A stretch of DNA of 64,000 nucleotides from Aphis gossypii (taxonomy: Eukaryota > Arthropoda > Insecta > Hemiptera > Aphididae), in contig NW_026082998.1 in the NCBI RefSeq assembly GCF_020184175.1, positions 1-64,000 of the forward strand, given 5' to 3'. Positions 19,995 to 31,557 of this stretch are shown in pieces; within the stretch, counting starts at the first letter, position 1; each line of letters begins with the position of its first letter. The notes beneath the pieces were generated by a model. It did no database searches. It worked only from the letters and a program-made list of their open reading frames with translations, and was not told where the DNA came from. A program made the translations under genes and the position numbers.

Positions 19995-22040
19995 AAAAAG
20001 TATATTTACCAATACAAATAGGTTTATCAAATTTAATCAATTTGTTTTCTAAAGCAACAGCGTTAAGGTTCTCATTATAATTAGTACAATGTTTAAATGT
20101 GCATTTGTTAATCAACTTCTGTAACCTCCTCTCACATGATACCAACTCCATCTTCATCTCCTTTCTCTTGGACTGCATAGTCTTCCCTAGAAAAAAAAAA
20201 AAAATTAAAAAAAAATTAAAGAAATCTTTTTTTTTTGAAAAAAGTTTAATAAGTTTATAAAAGTTTAAAAATACCAAAAATAGCATTGTTCATAAGTTTA
20301 AAAAAGTCTTTCTCAAAATCATTCTTAGCCTTTTTCCTCATTTCAGTGTTCAAATTAATGTACTCAGCCAACCAATCCGACTGATTGAACTGAATAACTC
20401 TATGTACCTATAAATATAAGAAAAAAAAAATGTTTTTAAATGAAACTTAAAAATACAAATATATTTTTATTTTTTCAACTATAAGACCTTTTTTAATAGC
20501 CTGCTGTAGGTTCCTATAGTGTATAACATAATTTGTCTTCCTCTCAAATATCACCATCAATTTTCGCACCTTCGAACCACTTGGCACACTGTTTTGCGGT
20601 AGGAAAGGTAAGTCATTGTGTTGATCGTGCACACTTTCAGGATACATCACGTGTACCTCATACACCCGTCCTATGGTTGAGGTATCGTTTAAATCATCTA
20701 ATCCATTCAAGTTGGGTTCGACCCAGTTTTAAAAATAATAAAAAAAATTTTTTACTAACCATTCTAACTATTCTGCTACCATTTTTTACTAAAAATAATA
20801 TACTAACCATTCTCAAACATCAACAACATGTCGTAATCGTATAATAACTGGAGCTTTTGCCACGTGAACTTCAACATCGCGTCAAAACTAAGTCCTAGGG
20901 CGGTGAAGTAATGGGCAGCGTCCAAGTTATACGTCCTTATACATACGTCGCGGAAATTCTCAAAAACGTCTGCCAACAGTAACACATCGATTTTAAGGTA
21001 CAAATCACTGTACTCGCCCAACATGGTCCCAGACCTCCTTCGCGTGTTCATATTCAGTCTCCTTGATCCCGGTCTCTGTCAACGTACTATAAAAGTATTG
21101 CGCGGTAAACTCGTATCCTCCAACCGCTCCCAACTATCAGTGTACTCGTACGGGTACACCCCCTTACGAGTCACGAGCGGCATATCTCCGGCGACAAAAT
21201 GTTTGGCTGTCTCACGGAAGTTCTCTAGACCCGGTTTTGTGAGATTTTTGGCCAGAGTTGACAGTCCTGAAGCCATGATCTGAACGTGTCAATAAATCGC
21301 ATGCTAAATGTATTTGATACGTATTTAGAGAAAGATATATATTTCTCCCCGCTGTTCGGAATAACGTTAATAGCTTTCGTGTCGTGGCCCAGTTCCGTCA
21401 CTATCAGGTGCGCGTCATAGTTGGATAAGTTGTGGAAAAATATTGGTACGAAGTTGGGTGTTTGAAGCTTTAGATTGAATACATTACATAGAGCTTGCCG
21501 GTATTTTCCAGAGAGATGACAATGATCTGCAACCTTATGATTTTCGTATGTAAAGTTTATCGTGCATAAATTACAGGCTGTACATGTATCATGTGACTGC
21601 CGTTGTTCATCCGTGAAAACTATAGGTTTATTGGTTTTCAATAATTTTTCAATTTTTATCGCTAACTCGGTCACTGTTTCAATAAAATGTTTTGCCACGT
21701 CCGTCTTACTCTCGCTTCCTCTGTATATCACTGGTTCTTTCGTTATCTCATACTCATCCAATAATTCCGCCGGTACGTCGTCGCTCGCCTTCACAATGAG
21801 TCCATAACTCATTGCTTCGTGCTTATGTATTATCCTCGTGTTGTGTTCTTTGTCATTGTCAGTCTTCATCAATATTGTCTCAAAACCTGCATAAATTACT
21901 ATGGGATGTCTTTGAGTCTTCTTCCACGCTTCAAATTGTAGGCACTCCCCCTCCTTCGGCATCTCCGGTAGAATCGGCTTGTGCACCCCGCAAATCAGTT
22001 TATGTTGGTCCAGGGCCTCCTGCCAGCTTAGCTTGTATTT
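19985..22040 (-). pseudogene. Polinton protein-primed DNA polymerase B, copy A
   Basis: Reading down from 22040: SWQEALDQHKLICGV, then HPIVIYAGFETIL, the Exo I site with Gly instead of the catalytic Asp. Next come a zinc-like cluster CTACNLC...ADHCHLSGKYR, FFHNLSNYDAHLI (Exo II), [16 protein letters not shown] (Exo III), and after a gap STIGRVYEVHV, TNYVIHYRNLQQA and NNAIFGKTM (palm motif B region). A clean GT-AG intron (20187-20274, 88 bp) splits IFG from KTM in the right phase. The stretch with palm motif A is missing between ENG (about 20805) and WVEPN (about 20725), and the end with motif C is absent. The gene is inactive. Confidence 0.8.
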
Positions 22041-22880
22041 TAATTTTATTTTTTTTTGAAATATCAATCATATTTTCTATAAACTTTTTTGCCGCATCAA
22101 TACCTCTATAAATTATTATGTTTGTTGGAATTTTAAACTGTTGCATTAACTTTTCTGTGATGATATTATAGTCAACTTTTACATAAAATGCATAACTCAT
22201 AATTTCATGTAAATGTGTGATATAAGTTTTACTAGTTTTAGTGAATTCATTTGTCTGTTTAGGTTTTAAAATACATTCAAAGTCAGCATAAATAACAAAT
22301 GGTATTCTAGAAGTTTTTTTATAGCTTTTGAAAAATGTGAATTTATTTTCTTTTCATTCTTCAAACATTATCGGTCTTCCTAATTTATTCTTACTACACA
22401 TTTATTTTATGTTCAGTTAATCCTGTTTCACCCCAAAGTTTACTTTTACATGGTTTATTTCCAAAAGTTGTAAAACACCTCTTGCAAATAATTAATTAGA
22501 ACAATTTTTAGTTTACTGATTTCTAATAAATCTTGAAAAATCTTTAATATAACAATAATGCGATGTTTTATGATTATTGACAAAAAATAGATCAAAATGA
22601 TTTTTTTCTTCTTTATTATTTATAAATAGAGGGAAAATAGTAGGTACCTTTATTATTTAAACTATAAACATTAACTGACACATTATTTAAACGTTCAAAT
22701 TTTTTAATTTGATTTATTGGTGTTGGAAATCAATACATTTAAAATCTAACCCACTCTTTTTTTCAAGAAAATCAAAATATTTTTGGTTAAATCGTGATTT
22801 ATTAGAACGCTTATCATATTTGGTTAGTATAGAATATTTAAAACAGTATTTATTATATTTTTTTAACCTATCGAAAAAGA
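22030..22880 (-). pseudogene. Second Polinton-type DNA polymerase, N-terminal part (copy B)
   Basis: The minus strand reads KYCFKYSILTKYDKRSN, then after one frameshift INQIKKFERLNNVSVNVYSL, YYFPLFINNK, TSHYCYIKDFSRF, PFVIYADFECIL (an intact Exo I with Asp and Glu) and IMSYAFYVKVDYN. This is the same domain order as the first third of Polinton polymerases but of a different, more AT-rich lineage from copy A. It stops at about 22030, where copy A starts just before its own Exo I. So Exo I occurs twice in tandem, in two lineages. Several stops are present. Confidence 0.7.
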
Positions 22881-22965
22881 CGAAAAAAGGTGAGTTATAT
22901 AAATTTATGACATACTACGAAAAAGTAAAAAAAAAAAAAAATATAATTTAATTATTATTTTATAG

Positions 22966-23446
22966 AGCACTGCTATCTATTATACAGACAAAATATTGGA
23001 TTTAATAACAGATCCAACTATACCAACCGATGCAGAGAACACCTTGAATATAAAAAAGGATGATTGTTCATTAACGGTTAAGACACCTGTAGACAATACG
23101 GCTGTAAATTACTGGACTATAGCACATTATAAATGTGCTAAAATTGCTAATGTTGCTCTGCAAGATAGGTAATAATAATAATAATAATATATATATATAT
23201 ATATATATTTAACTAAAGTGAAATATTTATAATAAAATTTAATTTAACCTAACCTAACTTTTTAGATGGGAGCATGCTGAATGCTCACTCAAAATATCTT
23301 TAACAGGACAGCATCCGGATGATTTAACTACAGCCAAAGAAATGGTGACGCTCATTCAATCTGTTTTCGACAAAATGATGCGACATCCCGCCAAAAAGCT
23401 TCTCAGACACAGACCAAAAAAAAATAAACTTATAAAATGTATGTAA
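22966..23446 (+). CDS. Unknown two-exon gene (C-terminal part)
   Basis: The exon at 22966-23168 follows TTTTATAG and ends at AG/GTAATA. The exon at 23266-23446 follows a polypyrimidine tract and TTTTTAG. The phases agree and give 127 codons with no stop, starting STAIYYTDKILDLITDPT and ending KKNKLIKCM. The intron holds a TAA/TA microsatellite. There is no ATG at the front, so a 5' exon is missing or further left; GTGAGT at about 22890 could be its donor but the phase does not fit well. I do not recognise the protein. It lies head to head with the copy B polymerase relic, which suggests it may belong to that element. Confidence 0.5.
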
Positions 23447-23673
23447 TATTGTAATAGGATATGGTGTTGGATTAATTTTATTTAATAAAAAAAAAAAATT
23501 TTATATTTATATTTTTTATTTAGATAAAAAAATAATAATAATAATAATAATAATTCATTTATAGGTTAAAATAAAAATAAAAATATTGAAAGTTAGTATA
23601 TAAGTGGTATTAATTTTACATTTTTTTTTAACAAGAACGATAAATTAAAATAAATTAAGTAACTTTTTTTATA

Positions 23674-24291
23674 TTACATCACTAAATCTTGTAATATCAT
23701 GTTCGACAATGAATTAAAATGAAATTGTAATAACTCGTACATAAATGAACAATCTTCACTTTGTATATTACTGTAGCTGAAATCATAATTTTGAATATAT
23801 TGATTTGTAAATTCGTTTCGTTGACAAGATGATGGTAACCCATTTACGTCAGACTTTATTAACGTATAAGCTGTATCAAACGTTTTTTGGTATGATTCCA
23901 ATTTTTTCTGTTTTTCAACAATATACAAGTCAATACAATGTTGTAATTGTTTCAAACAATGAAGATCAATATGAGATAATGTTATGTAATTATCATTAGA
24001 ATATAAAACTATAGTTGATTGGTTTACATTAACAGAGTAGAAAAAATTATCAGCTATCTTAACACGTTTACAACGAGTATGTAAATTTTCGATAATTGTA
24101 TTAAAATTGTTTTCGCACATTAACTTACACCACTGATCAAGATCTAACGTTACAACTTTTTTAGTTAATTTACATTCTAATAATATAATAATTGAAATTT
24201 GCTTATTAACTAGAAGTCCAACGGTTACACTTTTCTTACTAAAAGGACGAATATCGAACACAGATTTTGATACAACGATTGATGGTTTCAT
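23674..24291 (-). CDS. Hypothetical protein of 205 residues
   Basis: An uninterrupted frame runs from ATG at 24291 to TAG-type end at 23674. It starts MKPSIVVSKSVFDIRPF, has short beta-like hydrophobic segments (VTVGLLVNKQISIIILLE), and then a helical C-terminal half with LKQLQHCIDLYIVEKQKKLE. No signal peptide, membrane span or zinc cluster is seen. It is the only intact ORF of its size between 13 and 30 kb, where everything else is riddled with stops, so it may still be under selection or be young. The neighbours are the BIR gene (same strand) and the unknown two-exon gene. I do not recognise it; a viral or Polinton accessory gene is inference from context. Confidence 0.55.
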   Translation of the reverse strand: MKPSIVVSKSVFDIRPFSKKSVTVGLLVNKQISIIILLECKLTKKVVTLDLDQWCKLMCENNFNTIIENLHTRCKRVKIADNFFYSVNVNQSTIVLYSNDNYITLSHIDLHCLKQLQHCIDLYIVEKQKKLESYQKTFDTAYTLIKSDVNGLPSSCQRNEFTNQYIQNYDFSYSNIQSEDCSFMYELLQFHFNSLSNMILQDLVM

Positions 24292-24449
24292 ATTGATAAA
24301 ATAAAAAAAAACAGTAAACAGTATTTTTTTCTAGAAATATGAATATGATCACTAGACAGCTTTATCTCAAACTAACAAGTTTTCTTTATCCATACATGTT
24401 ATATACTAAACAAATGTAAGGTTAAAAAAGTAAAAAAAGAAAAAAAAAT

Positions 24450-24594
24450 GTGAACGTATAGTGTCTAGTTGGATAAACAGTAAAGAGTTATTATACTTAC
24501 CTACCTAATTCGATAGAACCTAAAACATTTTTTAAAAATCATTAACATATTAAATTTAAATTAGACGCGTTATTCCACTAGGCTATACGTTCAC
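24450..24594. repeat. Inverted tRNA-like (SINE-like) A-box pair
   Basis: GTGAACGTATAGTGTCTAGT starts at 24450, and the reverse strand from 24594 reads GTGAACGTATAGCCTAGTGG. The second fits the tRNA A-box consensus (TAGCCTAGTGG). Between them, reverse-strand TAGGTTCTATCGAATTAG (about 24505-24522) resembles a degenerate B-box. This could be a tRNA-derived SINE with an inverted duplicate of its head, or a pol III control region in the gap between the BIR and 205-residue genes. Confidence 0.35.
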
Positions 24595-24677
24595 GAGGTA
24601 TTATATAAGTTATTAACACATTTAAGTTTATTAAATTCAGATTTTTTTTTTTATTGAAATATAGAAAGTTAAATGAA

Positions 24678-25082
24678 CTAAACAACAGTATCATATGACC
24701 TTGATCCACAATCACAATCACAAATATCGATAATCTTACCATATTTTTTTACTACATTTTCAACAAACTGATTTCCTTTTGATAATAATACAAAAACACA
24801 TTTCGGATTCCATCTTGAGTGTTCAATCCATGGATTATCTTCTTTTTCCCAACGATGTAATATAAGACCTTAGCAAAAACATTCAACAATATCTTTTTTC
24901 CCTGAATATATAAAACCGCTTTCAGCTAATGAGTATTTATCTTGAGATGAAGTTAACGGAAATAAATTGAATGTTTTCAATCTTGATATAAATGTAGTAA
25001 ATTCTGGATATGTAGGATATGCATTGTTTCGTACTAACGAAACAAGTGAACAAAAACTGTTGTTAATTTGTTGAAAATTCAT
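24678..25082 (-). pseudogene. BIR-domain (inhibitor-of-apoptosis-like) protein with one in-frame stop
   Basis: The frame from 25082 reads MNFQQINNSFCS, then ISRLKTFNLFP, YSLAESGFIYSGKKDIVECFC, a TAA, and GLILHRWEKEDNPWIEHSRW, NPKCVFVLLSKGNQF, ending at 24678 after a short Cys-rich tail (CDCDCG). This is a single BIR fold of 134 codons. Zinc ligands visible are Cys in ECF, His in IEH and Cys in PKC, with the normal H-x6-C spacing. The TAA (24870-24872) stands exactly where the remaining zinc Cys is expected. There is no RING finger. BIR proteins bind caspases or mitotic partners and occur in insect DNA viruses as well as hosts. Position beside Polinton genes suggests a captured gene. Confidence 0.75.
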
Positions 25083-25329
25083 TTTTTATAAAAAAAATAA
25101 AAAAAAACTTAACCGAATTCAACTTGATTAAAACTAACAGAACCTGATTGAACGATGGTTGAATATTAACTGAACTGGAATGAATTAAATAAAACGATTT
25201 TTATCTATAATTTATTAAAAAAATGAAATTACAGTGTAACCTGAATGTTTAACTTACAAGGGAAATAAATAGTGTTGAAGTGTGTATACACTGTTTAAAC
25301 TTTATGTGTAACAGGGGAAAAATAATTGG

Positions 25330-25580
25330 TTAAAGGCGGAAACTATACCTTAAATTTTAAAAATCCCCGCAGTCAAAAGTGCGCAGAACATACATTATGG
25401 TTTTTGAAAATCAATGTTTTTTTACTGGTACAGCGGAGAAAAAAAAGTTTGAGGGGGAAAATCCACCTAAAAATTTTAAAATCACCGCATCTGGTACAGC
25501 GGAGAAAAAAATGTTTGAGGGGAAAAACCCCCCTTAAAAATTTGCAATCTCCGCAGTCAAAAGTGCGCAGAACATACAAA
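25330..25580. repeat. Array of about 66-bp repeats with CGGAG...CCGCA units
   Basis: CTGGTACAGCGGAGAAAAAA begins units at about 25424 and 25491. Each continues through GTTTGAGGGG, CCACCT or CCCCTT, AAAAATTT and ends in CCGCA. A diverged third unit lies at 25334-25371. The phrase CCGCAGTCAAAAGTGCGCAG is repeated exactly at 25367 and 25551. CGGAG and CCGCA at the unit ends could let each unit fold. No ORF is present. Confidence 0.7.
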
Positions 25581-28500
25581 TGTATACTACTCATTAAAAA
25601 ACAAAGTTAAATATATTAAAAATTAATAAAAATTAAAAAAAAAAAAACATTTTCTTCACTTAAAAATTGTTATTAAAATAATATTGTAGCTTACTTAATA
25701 AAGGTAATATAATATACAAATATCGATATACGTATATCAGTATTAATTTTCTTTGCTGTACATTACTATATGTGGTTCAGTAGTTATCTTTTGGGGGTTA
25801 GTTATTTTTATTATTTTTTTTTGCCAGGTCGTTGTGGTGTTCCCAGCCGTAATTTGATCTTTTGACGTATGCCACATAATGATTACTTCCGTATCCAACT
25901 ATTCCATTTAATTGATATCTACAACATTATTGAACACTTTAGAATAGATAATAGCAACTGAAAATTAGTTGGAAATACATTTTAATTTATGATAATAATA
26001 TGATCTTACCTAGATTCTTCTATATTCAGTTTTGTCGGGAAGTTCATCAAAGAATATTTTTGTCCGTTAGCAAATATTTCAGTTTCAATAAATATATGGT
26101 TATGCAATTTTCACTGGGCTATTATTTTTCCATTACAGTGAAGTTCTGTACAGTCAAAATATCGTGGGTGTAAGTATTCCATAGTCGTTGATTCCATTGC
26201 TGAAAATCCACCATTAATCTTTGTAATAATTGTTGGATTGGAATAACTCTTATTATTTGTACAATTTTCATTTGTACAACTTAAAGTTTCTGTGGCCGAT
26301 GGTGCATCTTTTAAGAGTTTGTTGATGATGTAAGCAACGTTACAAGTTGTATCAATTATACTAACACCTGAAATACCAGTAGTATCTTCAAAAATATCTT
26401 TTAATATCGCTGCCCTCTCTTTGTAAATAGTTTTCGTTAGTACCAAATCCTGTAAGTTTGAGCGATAACTGTTTGGATTAAAAACATTAATTATTCTTTT
26501 ATTACTCATTAATTGATTTGCAAAGTATAACATAAATACTCCACAGTTAAACCCATCATCTTGATATGGTATTTGGACAAACATATCTTTCCATTTTTTT
26601 ATATCACCTACGTTTTGTTTGGTTTCGATGTTTTAGGCACACCACACAAAACATTCAGAACTCTATCCTTCCAGTGATTTCTCTTCTCCATATTGTTATG
26701 TACGCTTTCTAAAGAATTTAAATAACTTACTGTTTTTTTTATAAAATCTACATAGATTCTTTAAGTCCAATGGTCGTTTTCCAGTAAAGGTATTATTAAC
26801 CTTGGTGAATCAATCCACTGTTAGGTTACTGTTAGGTTCTGGTCTGTTAGCTGTAGAATCTTTAACACTCCTATAGTCCTACCAAGATTGAACATAAAGT
26901 AAGATTGGTCTGGACTCACCAGCCTAAATCCTGTCTCTTCTTAGTGATCCAAGACCTTGAATTTCTTTCCAAAAATATCTGTAACAAACACCATATTTCT
27001 TTAGTATGTAACCAAAGCATACTAGTATCGCCTGTAGTGTTCAAACGCGAAAAATCTATAGAAGATATTTCTATTTCTTCATTTTCAAAAGAAATTAGCG
27101 ATACCACATTTTTCTCAACTCCACGATAAGCCTTCATGTAATACATTGGATTTTTCACCAATTTGTTTGTACGGTATAAGTTGTAATTTCCAGTTGGAGA
27201 CTTATCAGTTGATGATTCCCATACAACTGCGTGCCCATAAGTGTCTGATAGAATTTGGGTAGTCGAAGCCACAGGTGAAGTATTAACCACAGTTTTATTT
27301 ATATTGTCAATGACTCTTGGACTTGTACTATTTTTTCTTGTTAATACACAATCGTGATCACTGACGTCACTGAGGTTATCAAATAATTGCTCACCTATAT
27401 CCAAACCGCGCACAATTGGTTGATATGTTTGACTGCAAACGGTGAGATGATCATTTTAATAATCAGTTTAATACTCATCTCCTTTTGAATGTAATACAAC
27501 ACCCGTAGTGTTTTATATTGGCTCTGTATATTTAATGACAAACAATTTTGTTAGTTTTCACCATAACTTTTGCCTAAAATTTTATTATTATTTCTCAAGA
27601 ATGCTGGAGGCCTTCCTTTCTTCCTCCAAGTTTCTGGAGTATTTAAATGCAGGTTGTCCTCGTCACAATCAGCTTTTTTTTTATTGCACAATACGTTTAG
27701 GTATTTATAATTCAACTTGTCTAAAGCATTGAGCTTCATATTAGGTTATATTTTCAATAAACCTACCACATTTCATTCTTCTTTTGCCTGCTAAAATATG
27801 ATTTTTCACTAAATTAAACCAACTTTCTACTGATGCATTACTCTGGCGTTTTTCCAGATGAATAAGAGTAGTCATAACTTTTGTCCACAGAGGTATGTAA
27901 TATGTATGGTACATTTTCAATAAGGAAATGTAACAAGTACTTTTCTGAATACATACTATTAACATCTAGTTGATTATGATCCTGTGAGGAAATACTTATT
28001 ATTTTTTTCACACTGTCAAATATTTGTTTAAAATCATGATAAAATGCAGATTTCTTTCGTTCGGCATAATAAGAATCATCAGTGGTTTTACCATAAGAGT
28101 AATTTTGATCGTCATCAAACTTTTCAATTTCATTCTCAACTAATCCACGGTTTGTTTGTAGGTATGATTTCATTTCCATACTTGCTGCTTTACACATTTC
28201 TGTTGACTTGTCTGACAAGATCATAGTCGATAGCAACTCAAACCAATGTTTGATTTCTTCATAATTGTTCATTTCAAACACTAACCTAACACATCTGGCT
28301 ATGTAAAACGCTGTTTTTTCATCATCTGGATAATACAGTTTTACATGGTTCAGAATATTTTTAACATAATATAACATAATAACTACTGTGCTAGAAGACA
28401 ATGTCTCTCTTCCAGTTAATATTCTATGACACATATCCAGGTATTCAAATATTGTTTCTTTGCTATTCCATGCTTTAGAAATACCGTGCATAAAAGTCCA

Positions 28501-29412
28501 ACTGAAATCAGTTACAACATTTTTGAAAGGCTGCCAGATACTTGGATCTTTTGTAATTACTAGACCTTTGAAACATTTCAACAATTTCGTTACAGTTTCT
28601 CTATAGTGTGTTGCACTGACCATATCAGTTATTGGGCATACGGTTTCAATTTTACCTAAACGCACTACACAAGCATAATAATAAATAGTTTGTTTTGTTG
28701 AGTTCTGAGGGGGCCTAACAACTAATCCTGTTGAATCCACATGATTAGTTGTTAGCACACCTTGTTTAAACAAGTTTTGAACTATTGCCAACTGCTGTTG
28801 GCTTGCACATGTTACATTGAATGGCTCATCTATACTTTTGGGAACTTTCATGTTCAACCAGGGATTTCCTTCGGCCATTAAAACTACATCAAAGTGATCA
28901 TTTCGGTTGAAATCCCCTTTTAACTGTTGTTCACTATTTAGTTTCCTTAACATTGAAGGAGATTTAATTGTTTGCAAATTTCCACATTCCATTAATTTAA
29001 TAGGACAAACTGATAATACACATTATTGTCTATACTTAAAAGCACTTTTTGCTTTAATTTTTTCTGCAATAATTTTTCGCTGAACTCCCCTAATTTGAGT
29101 AGTGTATCGAGCATCTGGTCTATGGTTAAAGTTATTACTCGTACTGTAAACTTCAACAATTGCTTCTTCACCAGTAAGCAAAATGTATAGTTTGAACTTC
29201 TTACAGTCACCATGTTTACAATACATTTTCAGCTTCATTGATTTTTTAGTCTTAATGTATTCTAGCTTTTTAATATACAATATACAAGTGTTATTCACTT
29301 CTTGAAGATGTTCCCTGATAACACCAGGATACCTGAAATATAACAATAAAACAATAGTATAGTTACTAAATAAAGGCTAATAATTTTACATTACATTAGA
29401 TACACTAAAATA

Positions 29413-29530
29413 AAAATCAATTATATTTTAGTGTTTACTATTGATTAATTCTATTTACATAATATGTACATCATTTAAGTAGATATATAAATAGAATTTA
29501 TTAATAGTAAACTAAAAAATAATTGATTTT
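29413..29530. repeat. Hairpin, arms of about 46 bp
   Basis: AAAATCAATTATATTTTAGT at 29413 pairs with AC(T)AAAAAATAATTGATTTT ending at 29530. The arms extend through TTTACTATT and TTCTATTTA. The loop is about 25 bp. It lies in the intron between the 371-residue exon and the next exon of the Ulp1-type gene. Confidence 0.75.
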
Positions 29531-29583
29531 TAATAATATTTTATGAAGGTATACTATAAATATTTAAGTGAACGCTATACTGA

Positions 29584-29963
29584 TATTTGTTGTCTACATC
29601 TCACAAGTGTCTAACATAGCACAGCAGATCAAGTTAAGCTCTGTTAGTTTAAAAAATGGAGTGAATTGATCTCTTGTACAATTTAAAAGTAAGATTATTA
29701 CCTAGGACATCTCATAGGCTTTTTGTTATATTTTAATTTCAATGCGAGTTATGAGTATTTTAAAATTGTAAATTAATTTATCATCTTCAAATAATTATAC
29801 TCGCTTTAAAATTAAAATATAACAAAATCTGTATGAGACCCCCTAGATAATAATCTTATCTTTAAATTTTATAAGAGTTCAATTCACTCTAATGTTTAAA
29901 CTAACAGAGCTAAACGTGATATGCTGTGCTATGTCAAGAACTTGTAAGATGGAGACAACAAAT
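29584..29963. mobile_element. Foldback MITE with arms of about 180 bp
   Basis: ATTTGTTGTCTACATCTCAC at 29584 matches the reverse complement of the sequence ending at 29963 (ATTTGTTGTCTCCATCTTAC). The arms match through ATAGCACAGCA, AGCTCTGTTAGTTTAAA, AAGATTATTA and TGTTATATTTTAATTT, with a short centre. No ORF. No clear target duplication. It is intronic in the Ulp1-type gene. Confidence 0.85.
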
Positions 29964-31557
29964 GTTGGTGTAAAAACCTCTTAATTCTATCACTGAAATA
30001 TATAATATTAACTATCCACATATATTATTTAGTATTATGTTATTGTTGTTGTCAGTAGCACAACTACGGAGGTGCTAGGAGATGCTTAAGTATAATATAA
30101 ATACTGATTACTGACTATATATAAGGTTAGGTTGTGTTGGGGGGTTTCATAATTGTAGTACCCCCAGAATTGAACCCTTTGTCGTGCCACTTGTTGTTGT
30201 ACACAATATATGTATATATATAACTATATAAGCTAACAATTATATCTATATAAATTATTTTTGTGATGATTCAATTCAACTATACTTATGAAATATAATA
30301 AAATGTTCAATTTTAAGACAAATTAATAGAATAATAAATTAAACAAATTAAATATAATGCAAGTACCTAGTTATAAATTAATAATACAAATATATTAAGC
30401 ACATTGAAATAAGTTTATGTATACCTTTTTGTATTTAGTTTTCCATCTTCAAATATATGATTCCATTCATCTTTTGGAATTATAAACTCTCCTTCTTTGA
30501 AGTTACATTCATAATATTCTCCTTTAATGCTTGGAGAACACACATTTTTAGAACCTGGTGGTAAAAGCTCCCCAGGGCTTTTATTAAATTGTCTATCATT
30601 TAAACGTTTTAACGGACTCTTTATGGGGCTAATAAGTTTGTCTCTCGTTTTACCAGTGTTTCTGAGTAAATCAATTGAGCTATTGCATTCAAACAATGAA
30701 CTTTCAGTTATATTATCATGAAATAATTTTCTTCTAGAAGTTCCTATAGCATTTCTTTGAGTAGGAGTCACAAACACAAAATTTGACTCTTTAGGACATT
30801 GTTCCAACAATACAGTATCATTAGAAGTGTCAAACATATTCTCTACACTGGACGAATAAATAGATGCAACTTCCATAATGTCCTCATTTTTCTGTATCAA
30901 CCTAAAATTGTATAAAGTTTCATCAACAACAGATAACTGTTCTGCATTGTAACCACACATTACCTTTGTCTTAGGGGTATTTTCATCTGTAATTAAATTT
31001 TCAACCTGTAATATTTGCCCCTTAATATCATTGTTGCTATCATGTGTTAATAGTTGATCATTAACACATTCCACAATGCCAATAGCTTCATTTTGTTTTG
31101 TAGGAGTGATAAATTCATTAATATTTAACTCCTCTAGATTTGGTTTCAACAACAAAGATCCATGTTCAGGTATCTCATTTATTGTTATACTTGTCTCCAT
31201 TGACCTAGAACTTGACAAAAAATCATCACCAACAGACACCAGCCCAATATTTTCAATATTTTCATATAACATTACCTTTTCGATTGGTGTTTTTACCTTT
31301 TCACTGTCCAGTTTAAAAATATAACGCAATGCTGAAGTAACTTTATTCTGATTTTTTAATGCATCTACTTTCCATTTAGTAGCATTCCATTTTATTCTCA
31401 ACCTCTTGCAAATTTCAATTACAATTTCAGAGTCTATGCGCTTCACTTCAAATGGTAGCTCATTCAGTATTGCCCTCACTTTATTGGTGAAATTCTTTTT
31501 TTCTGGTTCAAACTGATTGTATAATTCCAATATATTATTCCTCCTGTCTACTAGTAT

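Larger units (their letters stand above)
12808..22880. mobile_element. Polinton/Maverick relic
   Basis: A block of genes with the Polinton hallmark set lies here. Minus-strand capsid, penton, adenain-type protease and PLA2/core genes are followed by a plus-strand packaging ATPase, a DUF8207-like protein and a retrovirus-like integrase, then a minus-strand protein-primed polymerase. Every long gene carries at least one frameshift or stop, so the element is dead. Terminal inverted repeats were not identified at either side, so the limits given are those of the recognisable content. Nothing cellular lies between the genes. Confidence 0.85.

Noticed and set aside
22709..22951. 80-codon plus-strand frame
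   Set aside because: It is the antisense of the copy B polymerase, whose conserved motifs lie on the minus strand here. The good-looking GTGAGT at its end does not fit the phase of the next exon.
25330..25580. CRISPR-like array
   Set aside because: Only three diverged units without unique spacers, in a eukaryotic context.
31076..31324. 82-codon plus frame
   Set aside because: Antisense of the 371-residue exon of the Ulp1-type gene.
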